Positions 1 through 5,977 are shown, counted from the first letter of the stretch. The stretch: 13,364 nucleotides of DNA from Alphaproteobacteria bacterium (GCA_024277955.1 JAJRUE010000271.1:1-13364), one strand, 5' to 3'. The notes: a model not told the origin generated them from the sequence alone. Numbers and translations are program-made.

Positions 1-255
1 TCGTTCACCAGCCAGGACAGGGTGCTGTCCACCAGCGAAATGTCGATGTGCTGGCCTTCGCCTGTGCGGTCGCGATGGCGCAGCGCCGCCTGGATCGCGT
101 TGGCCGCATACATGCCGCACATCACGTCCGCGACCCCGACCTTCATCGGCGCCCATGTCGCCCAGCAGCTGGGTGCAGAACGGGCCGGCAAGAATGCGCG
201 ACAGATCGAGGAATCGCAGGCCGGCAAGCGGCCCGGGGATTGGGGGAATCGTCAT
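1..255 (-). pseudogene. Family III (CaiB/BaiF) CoA-transferase, glutarate CoA-transferase type, broken by internal deletion and frameshift; runs off left edge
   Basis: Reading leftward from the ATG at 255-253, the first 35 codons give a typical family III CoA-transferase N-terminus (PLAGLRFLDLSRILAGPF, then CTQLLGDMG). After the GAD codons near 145-150 this frame turns into Arg/Gly/Pro-rich nonsense. From 146 to the edge the +1-shifted frame encodes another recognisable family segment (MKVGVADVMCGMYAANAIQ, then RTGEGQHIDISLVDS). In intact relatives this follows the N-terminus only after roughly 110-130 residues. The part carrying the nucleotide-handle and 'SANRGKRS'-like region is therefore missing and the frame is lost. 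The Asp of the VADVMCG segment, which aligns with the family's catalytic Asp, is present, but the segment looks two residues short. The family transfers CoA between carboxylic acids. Beside a LysR gene and gcdH, the parent was probably a glutarate CoA-transferase (GcdG/SUGCT-like); that assignment is contextual. An assembly error is the main alternative. Confidence 0.75.
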
Positions 256-334
256 GGCGGTCACCTGGTGTTGGAACGCGACCAGCCTAGCGCAAAGATA
301 AGATGAAGAATAACGAAACTATTGTGCAAGAAAA

Positions 335-349
335 GTTAAAAATGCTAAC
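335..349. promoter_or_regulatory. Candidate LysR-type operator (T-N11-A dyad) in the divergent intergenic region
   Basis: The 102-base AT-rich gap between the CoA-transferase start (255) and the LysR start (358) contains GTTA-N7-TAAC, an interrupted dyad with the T-N11-A spacing usual for LysR-type regulators. It ends 8 bases before the regulator's ATG. Binding here could repress the regulator's own gene and act on the divergent gene. On the minus strand a weak TTGCAC-N17-TCATCT promoter-like pair lies at 329-301. No clear Shine-Dalgarno precedes the LysR ATG. The site assignment is inference from position and symmetry. Confidence 0.4.
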
Positions 350-357
350 AAAATCTC

Positions 358-1254
358 ATGCAGGTTTCCCAACTTCGCACCCTTGTGGCCATCGAGGCCA
401 GCGGCAGCTTTTCGGCGGCCGCGGCCCGGGTGAACCTGTCGCATTCGGCGGTGAGCGTTCAGATGAAGCAGCTGGAACAGGACCTGGGCGCCGAGATCTT
501 TGTGAAAGGCCGCCGCCCTGCGACACTGACGCCCGTGGGCGCGCAGCTGGCGGCGCGGGCGCGTCAGCTGGTGGCGGAATTCGATGCGCTGGCAACCTTG
601 GGGCGCGGCGACAACATTCGCGGCGAGATCACCATCGGGTTCGTGCCGACGACGCTTACCGCGCTTTTGCCGGTGGTGCTGGCGGGGCTGCGCGACCGCT
701 TTGCTGAGTTGCAGGTTTCGGTACGCTCGGGCCTGTCCACCGACCTGGCCCGCGCGGTGGAACGCGGCGACATGGACTTTGCCTTTCTGACCGCGCCGCT
801 GGCGCCGTCGCGCGATCTGGTCCTGTCGCCGGTCGCCGACGAGCCGCTGATGGTGATCAGCCCGCCGGATGCGGCAAGCGGTGAAAAAGCCGGGGATGGG
901 GATCTGGCGGCGGTTTTCGCGGCCCGCCCCTACATCGCCTTCAGCCGGGAAAGCTGGCTGGGCGGGCAGATCGCCCGGGCGCTGGAGGCGCTCGGGATCA
1001 GCGCAGCGCCGGCGGTCGAGCTGGATTCGATCGACGCCATCGAAATGCTGGTGGCCGAAGGGTTCGGCAATTCGGTGGTGCCGCGCCGGTTGCTGGCGCG
1101 CCCGCTTGGCGACCGGGTGCGCAGCCGGGCGCTGCCGGGGGGCGAAGCGCGCCACCTGACGTTGGCCAGCCATGTCAGCGCCCCGCGCGAGACCTTGCGC
1201 CGGGAGATTCTGGCGCTGATCGCGGCGCGCGCGGCGCCCAGAAGCGGTGCTTGA
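358..1254 (+). CDS. LysR-family transcriptional regulator, probably GcdR-like
   Basis: This 298-residue protein has the usual LysR length and layout. An N-terminal winged helix-turn-helix spans about residues 1-60 (QLRTLVAIEASGSFSAAAAR, then LSHSAVSVQMKQLEQDLGAE and LTPVGAQL). A linker helix and a periplasmic-binding-protein-like effector domain starting near residue 90 (GEITIGFVPTTLTALLP) follow. The start at 358 gives the standard LysR N-terminus, although no good ribosome-binding site precedes it. The gene is divergent from a CoA-transferase and upstream of gcdH. This matches the gcdR-gcdHG arrangement known from Pseudomonas, where the regulator responds to glutarate and activates glutarate/lysine catabolism. 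Control of gcdH and the CoA-transferase is therefore likely but inferred; the ligand cannot be read from the sequence. A terminator follows the gene, so gcdH is probably transcribed separately. Confidence 0.9.
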   Translation: MQVSQLRTLVAIEASGSFSAAAARVNLSHSAVSVQMKQLEQDLGAEIFVKGRRPATLTPVGAQLAARARQLVAEFDALATLGRGDNIRGEITIGFVPTTLTALLPVVLAGLRDRFAELQVSVRSGLSTDLARAVERGDMDFAFLTAPLAPSRDLVLSPVADEPLMVISPPDAASGEKAGDGDLAAVFAARPYIAFSRESWLGGQIARALEALGISAAPAVELDSIDAIEMLVAEGFGNSVVPRRLLARPLGDRVRSRALPGGEARHLTLASHVSAPRETLRREILALIAARAAPRSGA

Positions 1255-1275
1255 AGCGGGCGACTGCCAAGCGGA

Positions 1276-1300
1276 GCGCCCTGCGGGCGCATTGTTTTTT
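1276..1300 (+). terminator. Rho-independent terminator after the LysR gene
   Basis: A six-base-pair stem GCGCCC/GGGCGC with a TGC loop (1276-1290) is followed four bases later by six T residues (1295-1300). It lies 22 bases after the LysR stop codon, where a terminator separating the regulator from gcdH would be expected. Confidence 0.65.
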
Positions 1301-1352
1301 CCGGCGCGTCTGGCCGACGCGGGCCCGCGCGGCCCGGCGTGATTTCGGGTGG

Positions 1353-1381
1353 TTGCCGCCCCGGGTCCGTGCCGCTAGATT
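1353..1381 (+). promoter_or_regulatory. Sigma-70-type promoter for gcdH and the aldolase gene
   Basis: TTGCCG at 1353-1358 and TAGATT at 1376-1381 are separated by exactly 17 bases, in the gap between the LysR terminator and gcdH. A start of transcription near 1388 would give a leader of about 47 bases before the gcdH ATG. It is the best promoter match in this gap. The assignment rests on hexamer similarity only. Confidence 0.5.
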
Positions 1382-1434
1382 GGCCGCCGCCGGGCGACGT
1401 GCGCCGGCAACGGTTTTCCCTGAAAGGATGTGCG

Positions 1435-2649
1435 ATGGCCAAGGATCTCAGCCCGCAAAGCAAACCCGAACTTTCGTCGTTCAGCTGGGACGATCCGTTC
1501 CTGCTGGATGACCAGCTGAGCGAGGAAGAGCGCATGCTGCGCGACGGCGCCGCCGCCTATGCCCGCGAAAAGCTGCAGCCGCGCATCATCGACGCCTACC
1601 GCGACGAGATCACCGACCCGGAGATTTTCCGCGAAATGGGTGAAATGGGGCTGCTGGGCGTCACCATCCCCGAAGAATTCGGCGGGCTGGGCGCGGGCTA
1701 TGTCAGCTATGGGCTGATCGCGCGCGAGATCGAGCGCGTCGACAGCGGCTATCGTTCGATGATGAGCGTGCAGTCCAGCCTGGTGATGTATCCGATCTAC
1801 GCCTACGGCAGCGACGAGCAGCGCGCGAAATACCTGCCGAAACTGGCCAGCGGCGAATGGATCGGCTGCTTTGGCCTGACCGAGCCCGACGCCGGGTCCG
1901 ACCCCGGCGGGATGAAGACCGTGGCCAGGAAAACCGATGGCGGCTATGTGCTGAACGGCGCCAAGATGTGGATTTCCAACAGCCCGATCGCCGATGTCTT
2001 TGTCATCTGGGCCAAGTCCGAAGCCCACGGCGGCAATATCCGCGGCTTTGTTCTGGAACGCGGCGCCAAGGGGTTGAGCACCCCCAAGATCGCCGGCAAG
2101 CTTTCCTTGCGCGCCTCGATCACCGGGGAAATCGTGCTGGCCGATGTCGAGGTCGGCGAAGACGCGCTGCTGCCCGATGTGGAAGGTCTGAAGGGCCCGT
2201 TCGGCTGCCTGAACCGGGCGCGGTTCGGGATCAGCTGGGGGGTTCTGGGCGCGGCCGAGTTCTGCTGGCACGCCGCGCGCCAATACGGGCTGGACCGCAA
2301 GCAGTTCGGCAAGCCGCTGGCGGGCACCCAGCTGTTTCAGAAAAAGCTTGCCGACATGCAGACCGAGATTTCGCTGGGGCTGCAGGCCAGCCTGCGGGTG
2401 GGTCGGCTGATGGACGCGGGCCGCGCGGCGCCGGAAATGATCAGCTTGGTCAAGCGCAACAACTGCGGCAAGGCGCTGGATATCGCGCGCATGGCCCGCG
2501 ACATGCACGGCGGCAACGGCATCAGCGAGGAATTCCAGGTGATGCGCCACATGTGCAACCTGGAAACCGTGAACACCTACGAAGGCGCGCATGACGTGCA
2601 CGCGCTGATCCTGGGGCGCGCGCAGACCGGCCTGCAAGCGTTTTTCTGA
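1435..2649 (+). CDS. gcdH: Glutaryl-CoA dehydrogenase
   Basis: This 404-residue flavoprotein of the acyl-CoA dehydrogenase family oxidises and decarboxylates glutaryl-CoA to crotonyl-CoA in lysine, tryptophan and glutarate breakdown, passing electrons to electron-transfer flavoprotein. The sequence follows human GCDH closely along its whole length: SGYRSMMSVQSSLVMYPIYA (R107 and S108 lie where the enzyme binds the glutaryl carboxylate), the FAD-loop motif CFGLTEPDAGSDP, GPFGCLN, RQYGLDRKQFGKPLA, KRNNCGKALDIARMARDMHG and VNTYEGAHDVHALILGRA. E383 in YEG is the expected catalytic base. The usual TYEGTHDIHA reads TYEGAHDVHA here, a conservative change. The ATG at 1435 is chosen because AAAGGA at 1423-1428 is well spaced and because the in-frame extension upstream of it overlaps the promoter and is not conserved. 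The aldolase gene follows after 20 bases. Confidence 0.97.
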   Translation: MAKDLSPQSKPELSSFSWDDPFLLDDQLSEEERMLRDGAAAYAREKLQPRIIDAYRDEITDPEIFREMGEMGLLGVTIPEEFGGLGAGYVSYGLIAREIERVDSGYRSMMSVQSSLVMYPIYAYGSDEQRAKYLPKLASGEWIGCFGLTEPDAGSDPGGMKTVARKTDGGYVLNGAKMWISNSPIADVFVIWAKSEAHGGNIRGFVLERGAKGLSTPKIAGKLSLRASITGEIVLADVEVGEDALLPDVEGLKGPFGCLNRARFGISWGVLGAAEFCWHAARQYGLDRKQFGKPLAGTQLFQKKLADMQTEISLGLQASLRVGRLMDAGRAAPEMISLVKRNNCGKALDIARMARDMHGGNGISEEFQVMRHMCNLETVNTYEGAHDVHALILGRAQTGLQAFF

Positions 2650-2669
2650 AGCCGCGAAAGGGGGCGAGC

Positions 2670-3458
2670 ATGGCCCATGTGCCCGACATTTCCAACCGGT
2701 TCCGCCGGGCGCTGGCCGAGGCCGACCGGCCGCTGATCGGCGCCTGGTCGATGCTCAACAGCTTCAACGTGACCGAAAGCCTGGGTTGGGCCGGGTTCGA
2801 CTGGATGGTGATCGACGGCGAACACGGGCCCGTCGAACTGGCCGACGCGATGCACCATCTGCGCATCCTCGACACCACCCCGACCGCGCCGATCGTGCGG
2901 CTGTGCTGGAACGACCCGATCCTGCTCAAGCGCCATCTGGACGCCGGGGTCGGCAGTTTCATGCTGCCGTTTGTGCAGACCGCCGACGAAGCGCGCGCCG
3001 CGGTGGCCGCGATGCACTACCCGCCGCGCGGCATCCGCGGCATGGCCGGCGGCCACCGCGCCAGCAAGTTCGGCCATGTGCCGGATTATTTCGAGGCCGC
3101 CGCCGGCAGCCTGTTTCTGATCTGCCAGATCGAAACCGCCGAAGCCTTGGGAAATATGGAGGAAATCCTGAACGTCGAAGGCGTCGACGCCGTGTTTTTC
3201 GGCCCCTCGGACCTGTCGGCCAGCCTGGGCGAACCGGGCGGCGCGACCGGCGACATGGTCACCCGCGCGATCCTGGAGGCCCGCGAACGCGCCGCCGGCC
3301 GCGGAAAATACGTCGGCGTTCTGGGGGCCGATGACGCCCAAAGCGAAACCTTCATCGCCGCCGGGTTCGACTTTGTGTCGGTGGCGATCGATACGGCGCT
3401 TCTGGCGCGCGGTGCGGCCACCGCCGCCGACAGGTTCCGCGCCACCGCCGGCGGCTGA
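2670..3458 (+). CDS. HpcH/HpaI-family class II aldolase (2,4-dihydroxyhept-2-ene-1,7-dioate aldolase type)
   Basis: This 262-residue protein belongs to the HpcH/HpaI aldolase family: metal-dependent TIM barrels that reversibly cleave 2-keto-4-hydroxy acids into pyruvate and an aldehyde. Visible landmarks are MVIDGEHGP with the general-base His52, Arg77 in VRLCWNDP, the PPRGIRG loop (118-124), metal ligand Glu155 in QIETAEA and Asp181 in FFGPSDLSASLGEPG. All match the roles of H45, R70, E149 and D175 of HpaI. Length is normal. A strong AAAGGGGG ribosome-binding site lies at 2657-2664, 20 bases after gcdH, so the two genes are probably cotranscribed. Its true substrate is not readable; the family is promiscuous. 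A link to a C5-C7 dicarboxylic acid route is suggested only by the neighbour. Confidence 0.9.
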   Translation: MAHVPDISNRFRRALAEADRPLIGAWSMLNSFNVTESLGWAGFDWMVIDGEHGPVELADAMHHLRILDTTPTAPIVRLCWNDPILLKRHLDAGVGSFMLPFVQTADEARAAVAAMHYPPRGIRGMAGGHRASKFGHVPDYFEAAAGSLFLICQIETAEALGNMEEILNVEGVDAVFFGPSDLSASLGEPGGATGDMVTRAILEARERAAGRGKYVGVLGADDAQSETFIAAGFDFVSVAIDTALLARGAATAADRFRATAGG

Positions 3459-3475
3459 GGCCCGGCGCGCGGGCC
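3459..3475. terminator. Possible bidirectional hairpin between convergent genes
   Basis: GGCCCG and CGGGCC form a six-base-pair stem around a five-base loop. It occupies nearly all of the 19 bases between the aldolase stop (3458) and the glycoside hydrolase stop (3478). It lacks a T-run, so termination by this hairpin alone is uncertain. Confidence 0.35.
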
Positions 3476-3477
3476 GT

Positions 3478-4848
3478 CTATTCGGCGAAAATCGTGATCA
3501 CACCTGCGCCGGGAATGCGGGTTTTCAGCGCCCGTCCGGCGGCGATATCGAACCGTTCGGGCCGCAGGATCGAGCCCTGCTTGACCGCGAATGACACCCG
3601 GTAGCGCCCCGCCGGAAGCCCGCGGATCGTCAGCTCTGATGCGGTTTCGGCCAGCGCCACCACCACGAACTTGCCGTCGGCGTTGACGAAGGCCAGCGGA
3701 TCGACCCGGCGCAGGTCGCTCGACCGGGCGCCGATGCGCTGCGCCCCGGCGCGCACATAGCGGAAATATTGCAGGTTGTAGCGCACCTCGTCGCGCGGCA
3801 GCACCAGAGAATTTGCGTCGCCCGGGTTGGCCACCGTCACATGCCCGCCCATCACCCGGCCCTGCCAGGCCGACACCTGGCCCAGTTTCAGATCCTGGTG
3901 CAGCACCTCGGCGCTGCCGCGCCCGAACCAGAATTCCAGCATCGAGGTCCGCTTGCCGTATTTCGCCGCCCGGCGGGCGATCTGCGGCAGGCTGCGTTGC
4001 GGGTTGCCGCGATAGCGGTGGTAGGAAAACTCGACCACCGCGTCCATCGCGCCGGGCACCCGGGCAATGTCGTCGATCAGCGGTGCGGCATTGTCCACAT
4101 TGGTCACCGAGGGCACGATGAATGCCGGCTGAAAGCCGTTCTCGCGCAGCCGGCGCGCCGCCGCCGCCACCGCCCGCCCGATGGTGCGCCCGTCCCAGGC
4201 ATTGGACGACATGTCCGGCTCAAGGATCACTTCCCAGGCGTCGGGAACCAGCCCGAAACGCTGTTTCAGGTGCAGATATGTGGCCAGCACGAATTCAGCG
4301 TATTCTTCCGGATCCTGCTGGAAATAGTAGCCGTTTCGAAACGATACATAGGTCACGTTTACAAAAAGTTTCTCGCCTCGCGCCGCCAGCCGTTTTTTCA
4401 GCGGCAGCACCGATGTGCGCACATGCCAGTCCAGTTCGGAAAAATCGAAGCCCGCCCAGTCGATCACCTGCGGGTCGGCATTGTCGTTCTGCATGGCGTA
4501 GCGCTGGCCCTTCCAGGCGTCGAAGGAAACCTGCCCCGCCACGAACCGGCGCAGGGTGTCGCTGCGGGTTTCGGCACCCGAACGGATTTCCAGCCGCACC
4601 CGGTTGATGCCGATGTCGTTCACCAGCGCATCCAGCACCGCCGGGCGCGACGCGGGCATCGGCGCGGCGGGGTTTTCGACCAACTCGGCGGTGGCTTCCC
4701 AGCCGGAAATCACCTGGTGGCGCTCGGCCGGATCGACGGTGATCTCGACCGCCCGCGCGGTGCCGGCCAAACCGGTCAGCAAGGCCAGGCCCAGGGCCAG
4801 CATCAGGGCAGGAAAACGAAACGTCGTCGGGATCGGGCAGATGGGCAC
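3478..4848 (-). CDS. Exported TIM-barrel glycoside hydrolase, GH30-like
   Basis: From a GTG at 4848-4846 the gene encodes 456 residues. The start is supported by an AGGAG six bases upstream (complement of 4855-4859) and because it places an N-terminal signal peptide correctly: a hydrophobic stretch at about 14-30, then cleavage after the AlaArgAla at 31-33. The mature part begins VEITVDPAERHQVISGWEAT, like the start of GH30-type enzymes (a 'Q.I.GfG' strand). It continues with barrel motifs: FVNVTYVSF, WEVILEPD (E210, candidate acid/base), EFSYHRYRG (273-281) and TSMLEFWFG (E305, candidate nucleophile). The C-terminal 100 residues resemble the beta-sandwich that accompanies such barrels. It probably acts on a polysaccharide in the periplasm or outside the cell. 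The substrate is unknown; xylan-type or self-made envelope glycan are both possible. Related clan-A families (GH39, GH5) are alternatives. It is convergent with the aldolase gene and divergent from the methyltransferase gene. Confidence 0.72.
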   Translation of the reverse strand: MPICPIPTTFRFPALMLALGLALLTGLAGTARAVEITVDPAERHQVISGWEATAELVENPAAPMPASRPAVLDALVNDIGINRVRLEIRSGAETRSDTLRRFVAGQVSFDAWKGQRYAMQNDNADPQVIDWAGFDFSELDWHVRTSVLPLKKRLAARGEKLFVNVTYVSFRNGYYFQQDPEEYAEFVLATYLHLKQRFGLVPDAWEVILEPDMSSNAWDGRTIGRAVAAAARRLRENGFQPAFIVPSVTNVDNAAPLIDDIARVPGAMDAVVEFSYHRYRGNPQRSLPQIARRAAKYGKRTSMLEFWFGRGSAEVLHQDLKLGQVSAWQGRVMGGHVTVANPGDANSLVLPRDEVRYNLQYFRYVRAGAQRIGARSSDLRRVDPLAFVNADGKFVVVALAETASELTIRGLPAGRYRVSFAVKQGSILRPERFDIAAGRALKTRIPGAGVITIFAE

Positions 4849-4880
4849 GGCAGGCTCCTGCTTTTGGGGGCGGATGCTCC

Positions 4881-4911
4881 GTTTTAGGCGGATTTTCCGC
4901 CCGCCGCGCAA
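4881..4911 (-). promoter_or_regulatory. Candidate promoter of the glycoside hydrolase gene with an operator-like dyad in the spacer
   Basis: On the minus strand TTGCGC (4911-4906) and TAAAAC (4886-4881) are 19 bases apart. A perfect dyad, GGCGGA-TTT-TCCGCC (4887-4901), fills the spacer and abuts the -10 hexamer, a typical place for a repressor site. The leader to the GTG start would be about 26 bases. The spacing is long for a sigma-70 promoter, so this is tentative. Confidence 0.3.
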
Positions 4912-4970
4912 GAAAAACCTCGCGCAGCGGGCCAAATTGCCGGCCCATCCGCCGATTTGGGCGCACATTT

Positions 4971-5007
4971 GCGGAAAATTCCGGCTCTTGTTTCCGATTT
5001 GGAAACA
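4971..5007. promoter_or_regulatory. Two more GGAA/TTCC dyads in the divergent region
   Basis: CGGAA-AA-TTCCG (4972-4983) and TGTTTCC-GATTT-GGAAACA (4989-5007) lie close together between the divergent hydrolase and methyltransferase genes. Both share the GGAA/TTCC arms with the dyad at 4887-4901. The second is followed by seven T residues (5015-5021), but no gene upstream on that strand would need a terminator. A pair of regulator sites seems more likely than a terminator. Confidence 0.3.
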
Positions 5008-5019
5008 GGTTGTCTTTTT

Positions 5020-5049
5020 TTGTCGGCAAGACCGCGCACAAGATGTAAT
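5020..5049 (+). promoter_or_regulatory. Weak promoter candidate for the CmoA-like methyltransferase
   Basis: TTGTCG (5020-5025) and TGTAAT (5044-5049) are 18 bases apart and lie about 105 bases before the methyltransferase ATG. TAATCT (5046-5051) is an alternative -10 with a poorer spacing of 20. A start of transcription near 5057 would place the hairpin at 5058-5083 at the very 5' end of the message. Confidence 0.3.
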
Positions 5050-5057
5050 CTGCAGGC

Positions 5058-5132
5058 GGCTGGCATGCGCTGTCATGGCAGCCCTTGGGTGATTGGTAAG
5101 GCCCGGCGCGCCGTTTGGCGGCCAAGCCGGGC
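5058..5132 (+). promoter_or_regulatory. Structured leader: two hairpins upstream of the methyltransferase gene
   Basis: The first hairpin pairs GGCTGGCATG (5058-5067) with CATGGCAGCC (5074-5083), ten positions with one mismatch and a six-base loop. The second pairs GCCCGGC (5101-5107) with GCCGGGC (5126-5132) and contains a nested CGCC/GGCG stem (5109-5120). The nine-base sequence GGTGATTGG occurs immediately before the second hairpin (5088-5096) and again after it (5135-5143), where its last bases are part of the ribosome-binding site. The arrangement could regulate translation, but I do not recognise a known riboswitch or leader family. Confidence 0.35.
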
Positions 5133-5153
5133 AAGGTGATTGGAGCGGATAAC

Positions 5154-5864
5154 ATGGGTGTCGGACAGAAAATCTCGGCCGAAAACGCCGGCTGGACCTT
5201 TGGCGGCGACGTGGCGGAGACATTCGTGGATCATATCAAACTGTCGGTGCCGCTTTACGACAGCGGCCACGACCTGACCTGTCAGGTGTCGGATTTCTTC
5301 GTGAAAAACGACAGCGTCTGCTATGAAATCGGCGCCTCTACCGGCGAACTGACGCGCAAGCTGGCCGAACATAATGCCGGCAAGCCGGACGCCCGCTGGA
5401 TCGGGATCGAGGTCGAACCGGCGATGGTCAAGGCCGCGCGCGCCCATTGCGCCGAGGTGCCAAATGTCACCATCGTGCAGGAAGACGCGCGGCTTGCGGA
5501 AATGGAAAAATCCGACTTCATCGTCAGCTACTACACGATCCAGTTCGTGCCGCCGCGCTACCGCCAGGAACTGTTCGACAAGATCTACGAGACGCTGAAC
5601 TGGGGCGGGGCCTTTGTGATGTTCGAAAAGGTGCGCGGACCCGATGCGCGGTTCCAGGACATCATGACCCAGCTCTACAACGACTTCAAACTGCGCAACG
5701 GATTTTCCGGCGAGGAAATCGTCGAAAAGACCCGTTCGCTGAAGGGCGTGCTGGAACCGTTTTCGACCCAGGGCAACCTGGACCTGCTGGCGCGCGCCGG
5801 GTTCAAGGACGTGACGACCATCCAGAAATACCTGTGTTTCGAAGGGTTTTTGGCGATCAAGTGA
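5154..5864 (+). CDS. CmoA-like class I SAM-dependent methyltransferase
   Basis: This 236-residue protein resembles CmoA (carboxy-SAM synthase of tRNA wobble uridine modification) along its whole length: WTFGGDVAETFVDHIKLSVP, CYEIGASTGELT (SAM motif I, about 56-67), IGIEVEPAMVKAAR, VSYYTIQFVPPRYRQELFDK, LNWGGAFVMFEKV, DFKLRNGFSGEEI and a final LCFEGFLAIK. From the E. coli sequence as I recall it, Arg199, which holds the carboxylate of carboxy-SAM, falls at Thr193 here, with an Arg only at the next position. That argues against assuming the same reaction; it may be an ordinary methyltransferase of small-molecule or glycan type. No cmoB is visible. The ATG at 5154 is preferred because GGAG at 5142-5145 is well spaced; an in-frame TTG at 5115 lies inside the leader hairpin. 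The stop codon is the first unit of a tandem repeat. Confidence 0.8.
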   Translation: MGVGQKISAENAGWTFGGDVAETFVDHIKLSVPLYDSGHDLTCQVSDFFVKNDSVCYEIGASTGELTRKLAEHNAGKPDARWIGIEVEPAMVKAARAHCAEVPNVTIVQEDARLAEMEKSDFIVSYYTIQFVPPRYRQELFDKIYETLNWGGAFVMFEKVRGPDARFQDIMTQLYNDFKLRNGFSGEEIVEKTRSLKGVLEPFSTQGNLDLLARAGFKDVTTIQKYLCFEGFLAIK

Positions 5865-5931
5865 TGGTCGGGCAAGTGATGGTCGGGCAAGTGATGGTCG
5901 GGCAAGTGATGGTCGGGCAAGTGATGGTCGG
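5859..5931. repeat. 15-bp tandem repeat, five copies, starting on the methyltransferase stop codon
   Basis: The unit AAGTGATGGTCGGGC begins at 5859, 5874, 5889 and 5904, with a fifth partial copy from 5919 that diverges after AAGTGATGGTCGG. The four complete copies appear identical. The first contains the last Lys codon and TGA stop of the methyltransferase. As 15 is a multiple of three, each later unit carries another in-frame TGA. Identity between copies points to recent expansion by replication slippage. No protein function is indicated; the other frames spell (VMVGQ)n and, on the minus strand, (DHHLP)n. Confidence 0.97.
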
Positions 5932-5977
5932 AACCGCCGGGTAGGGGCCCGGCGACACCAGACCGGACACAAGGGGA

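Noticed and set aside
319..1173. Long open frame on the minus strand opposite the LysR gene (284 codons)
   Set aside because: Antisense shadow of a clear LysR gene in high-GC DNA; Arg/His/Gln-rich composition and no family signal.
1375..2637. 420-codon open frame opposite gcdH
   Set aside because: Mirror of gcdH codon bias; no recognisable motifs, whereas the plus strand matches glutaryl-CoA dehydrogenase throughout.
3769..4887. 372-codon plus-strand frame opposite the glycoside hydrolase
   Set aside because: The minus strand has a signal peptide, ribosome-binding site and barrel motifs; the plus frame is His/Arg/Gln-rich with no family signal.
4989..5021. Rho-independent terminator on the plus strand
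   Set aside because: The stem is AT-rich, the T-run is seven bases away and no plus-strand gene lies upstream; a regulator site is more likely.
5058..5132. Known SAM or SAH riboswitch
   Set aside because: The hairpins do not match the SAM-I, SAM-II or SAH consensus elements I know; kept only as an uncharacterised structured leader.
5115..5153. TTG start giving a 249-residue methyltransferase
   Set aside because: No ribosome-binding site, and the codons lie within the GC hairpin; the ATG at 5154 has a good Shine-Dalgarno and fits the CmoA N-terminus.
5859..5931. Possible CRISPR array
   Set aside because: The units are contiguous 15-mers with no spacers and no cas genes are nearby; a simple tandem repeat explains it.
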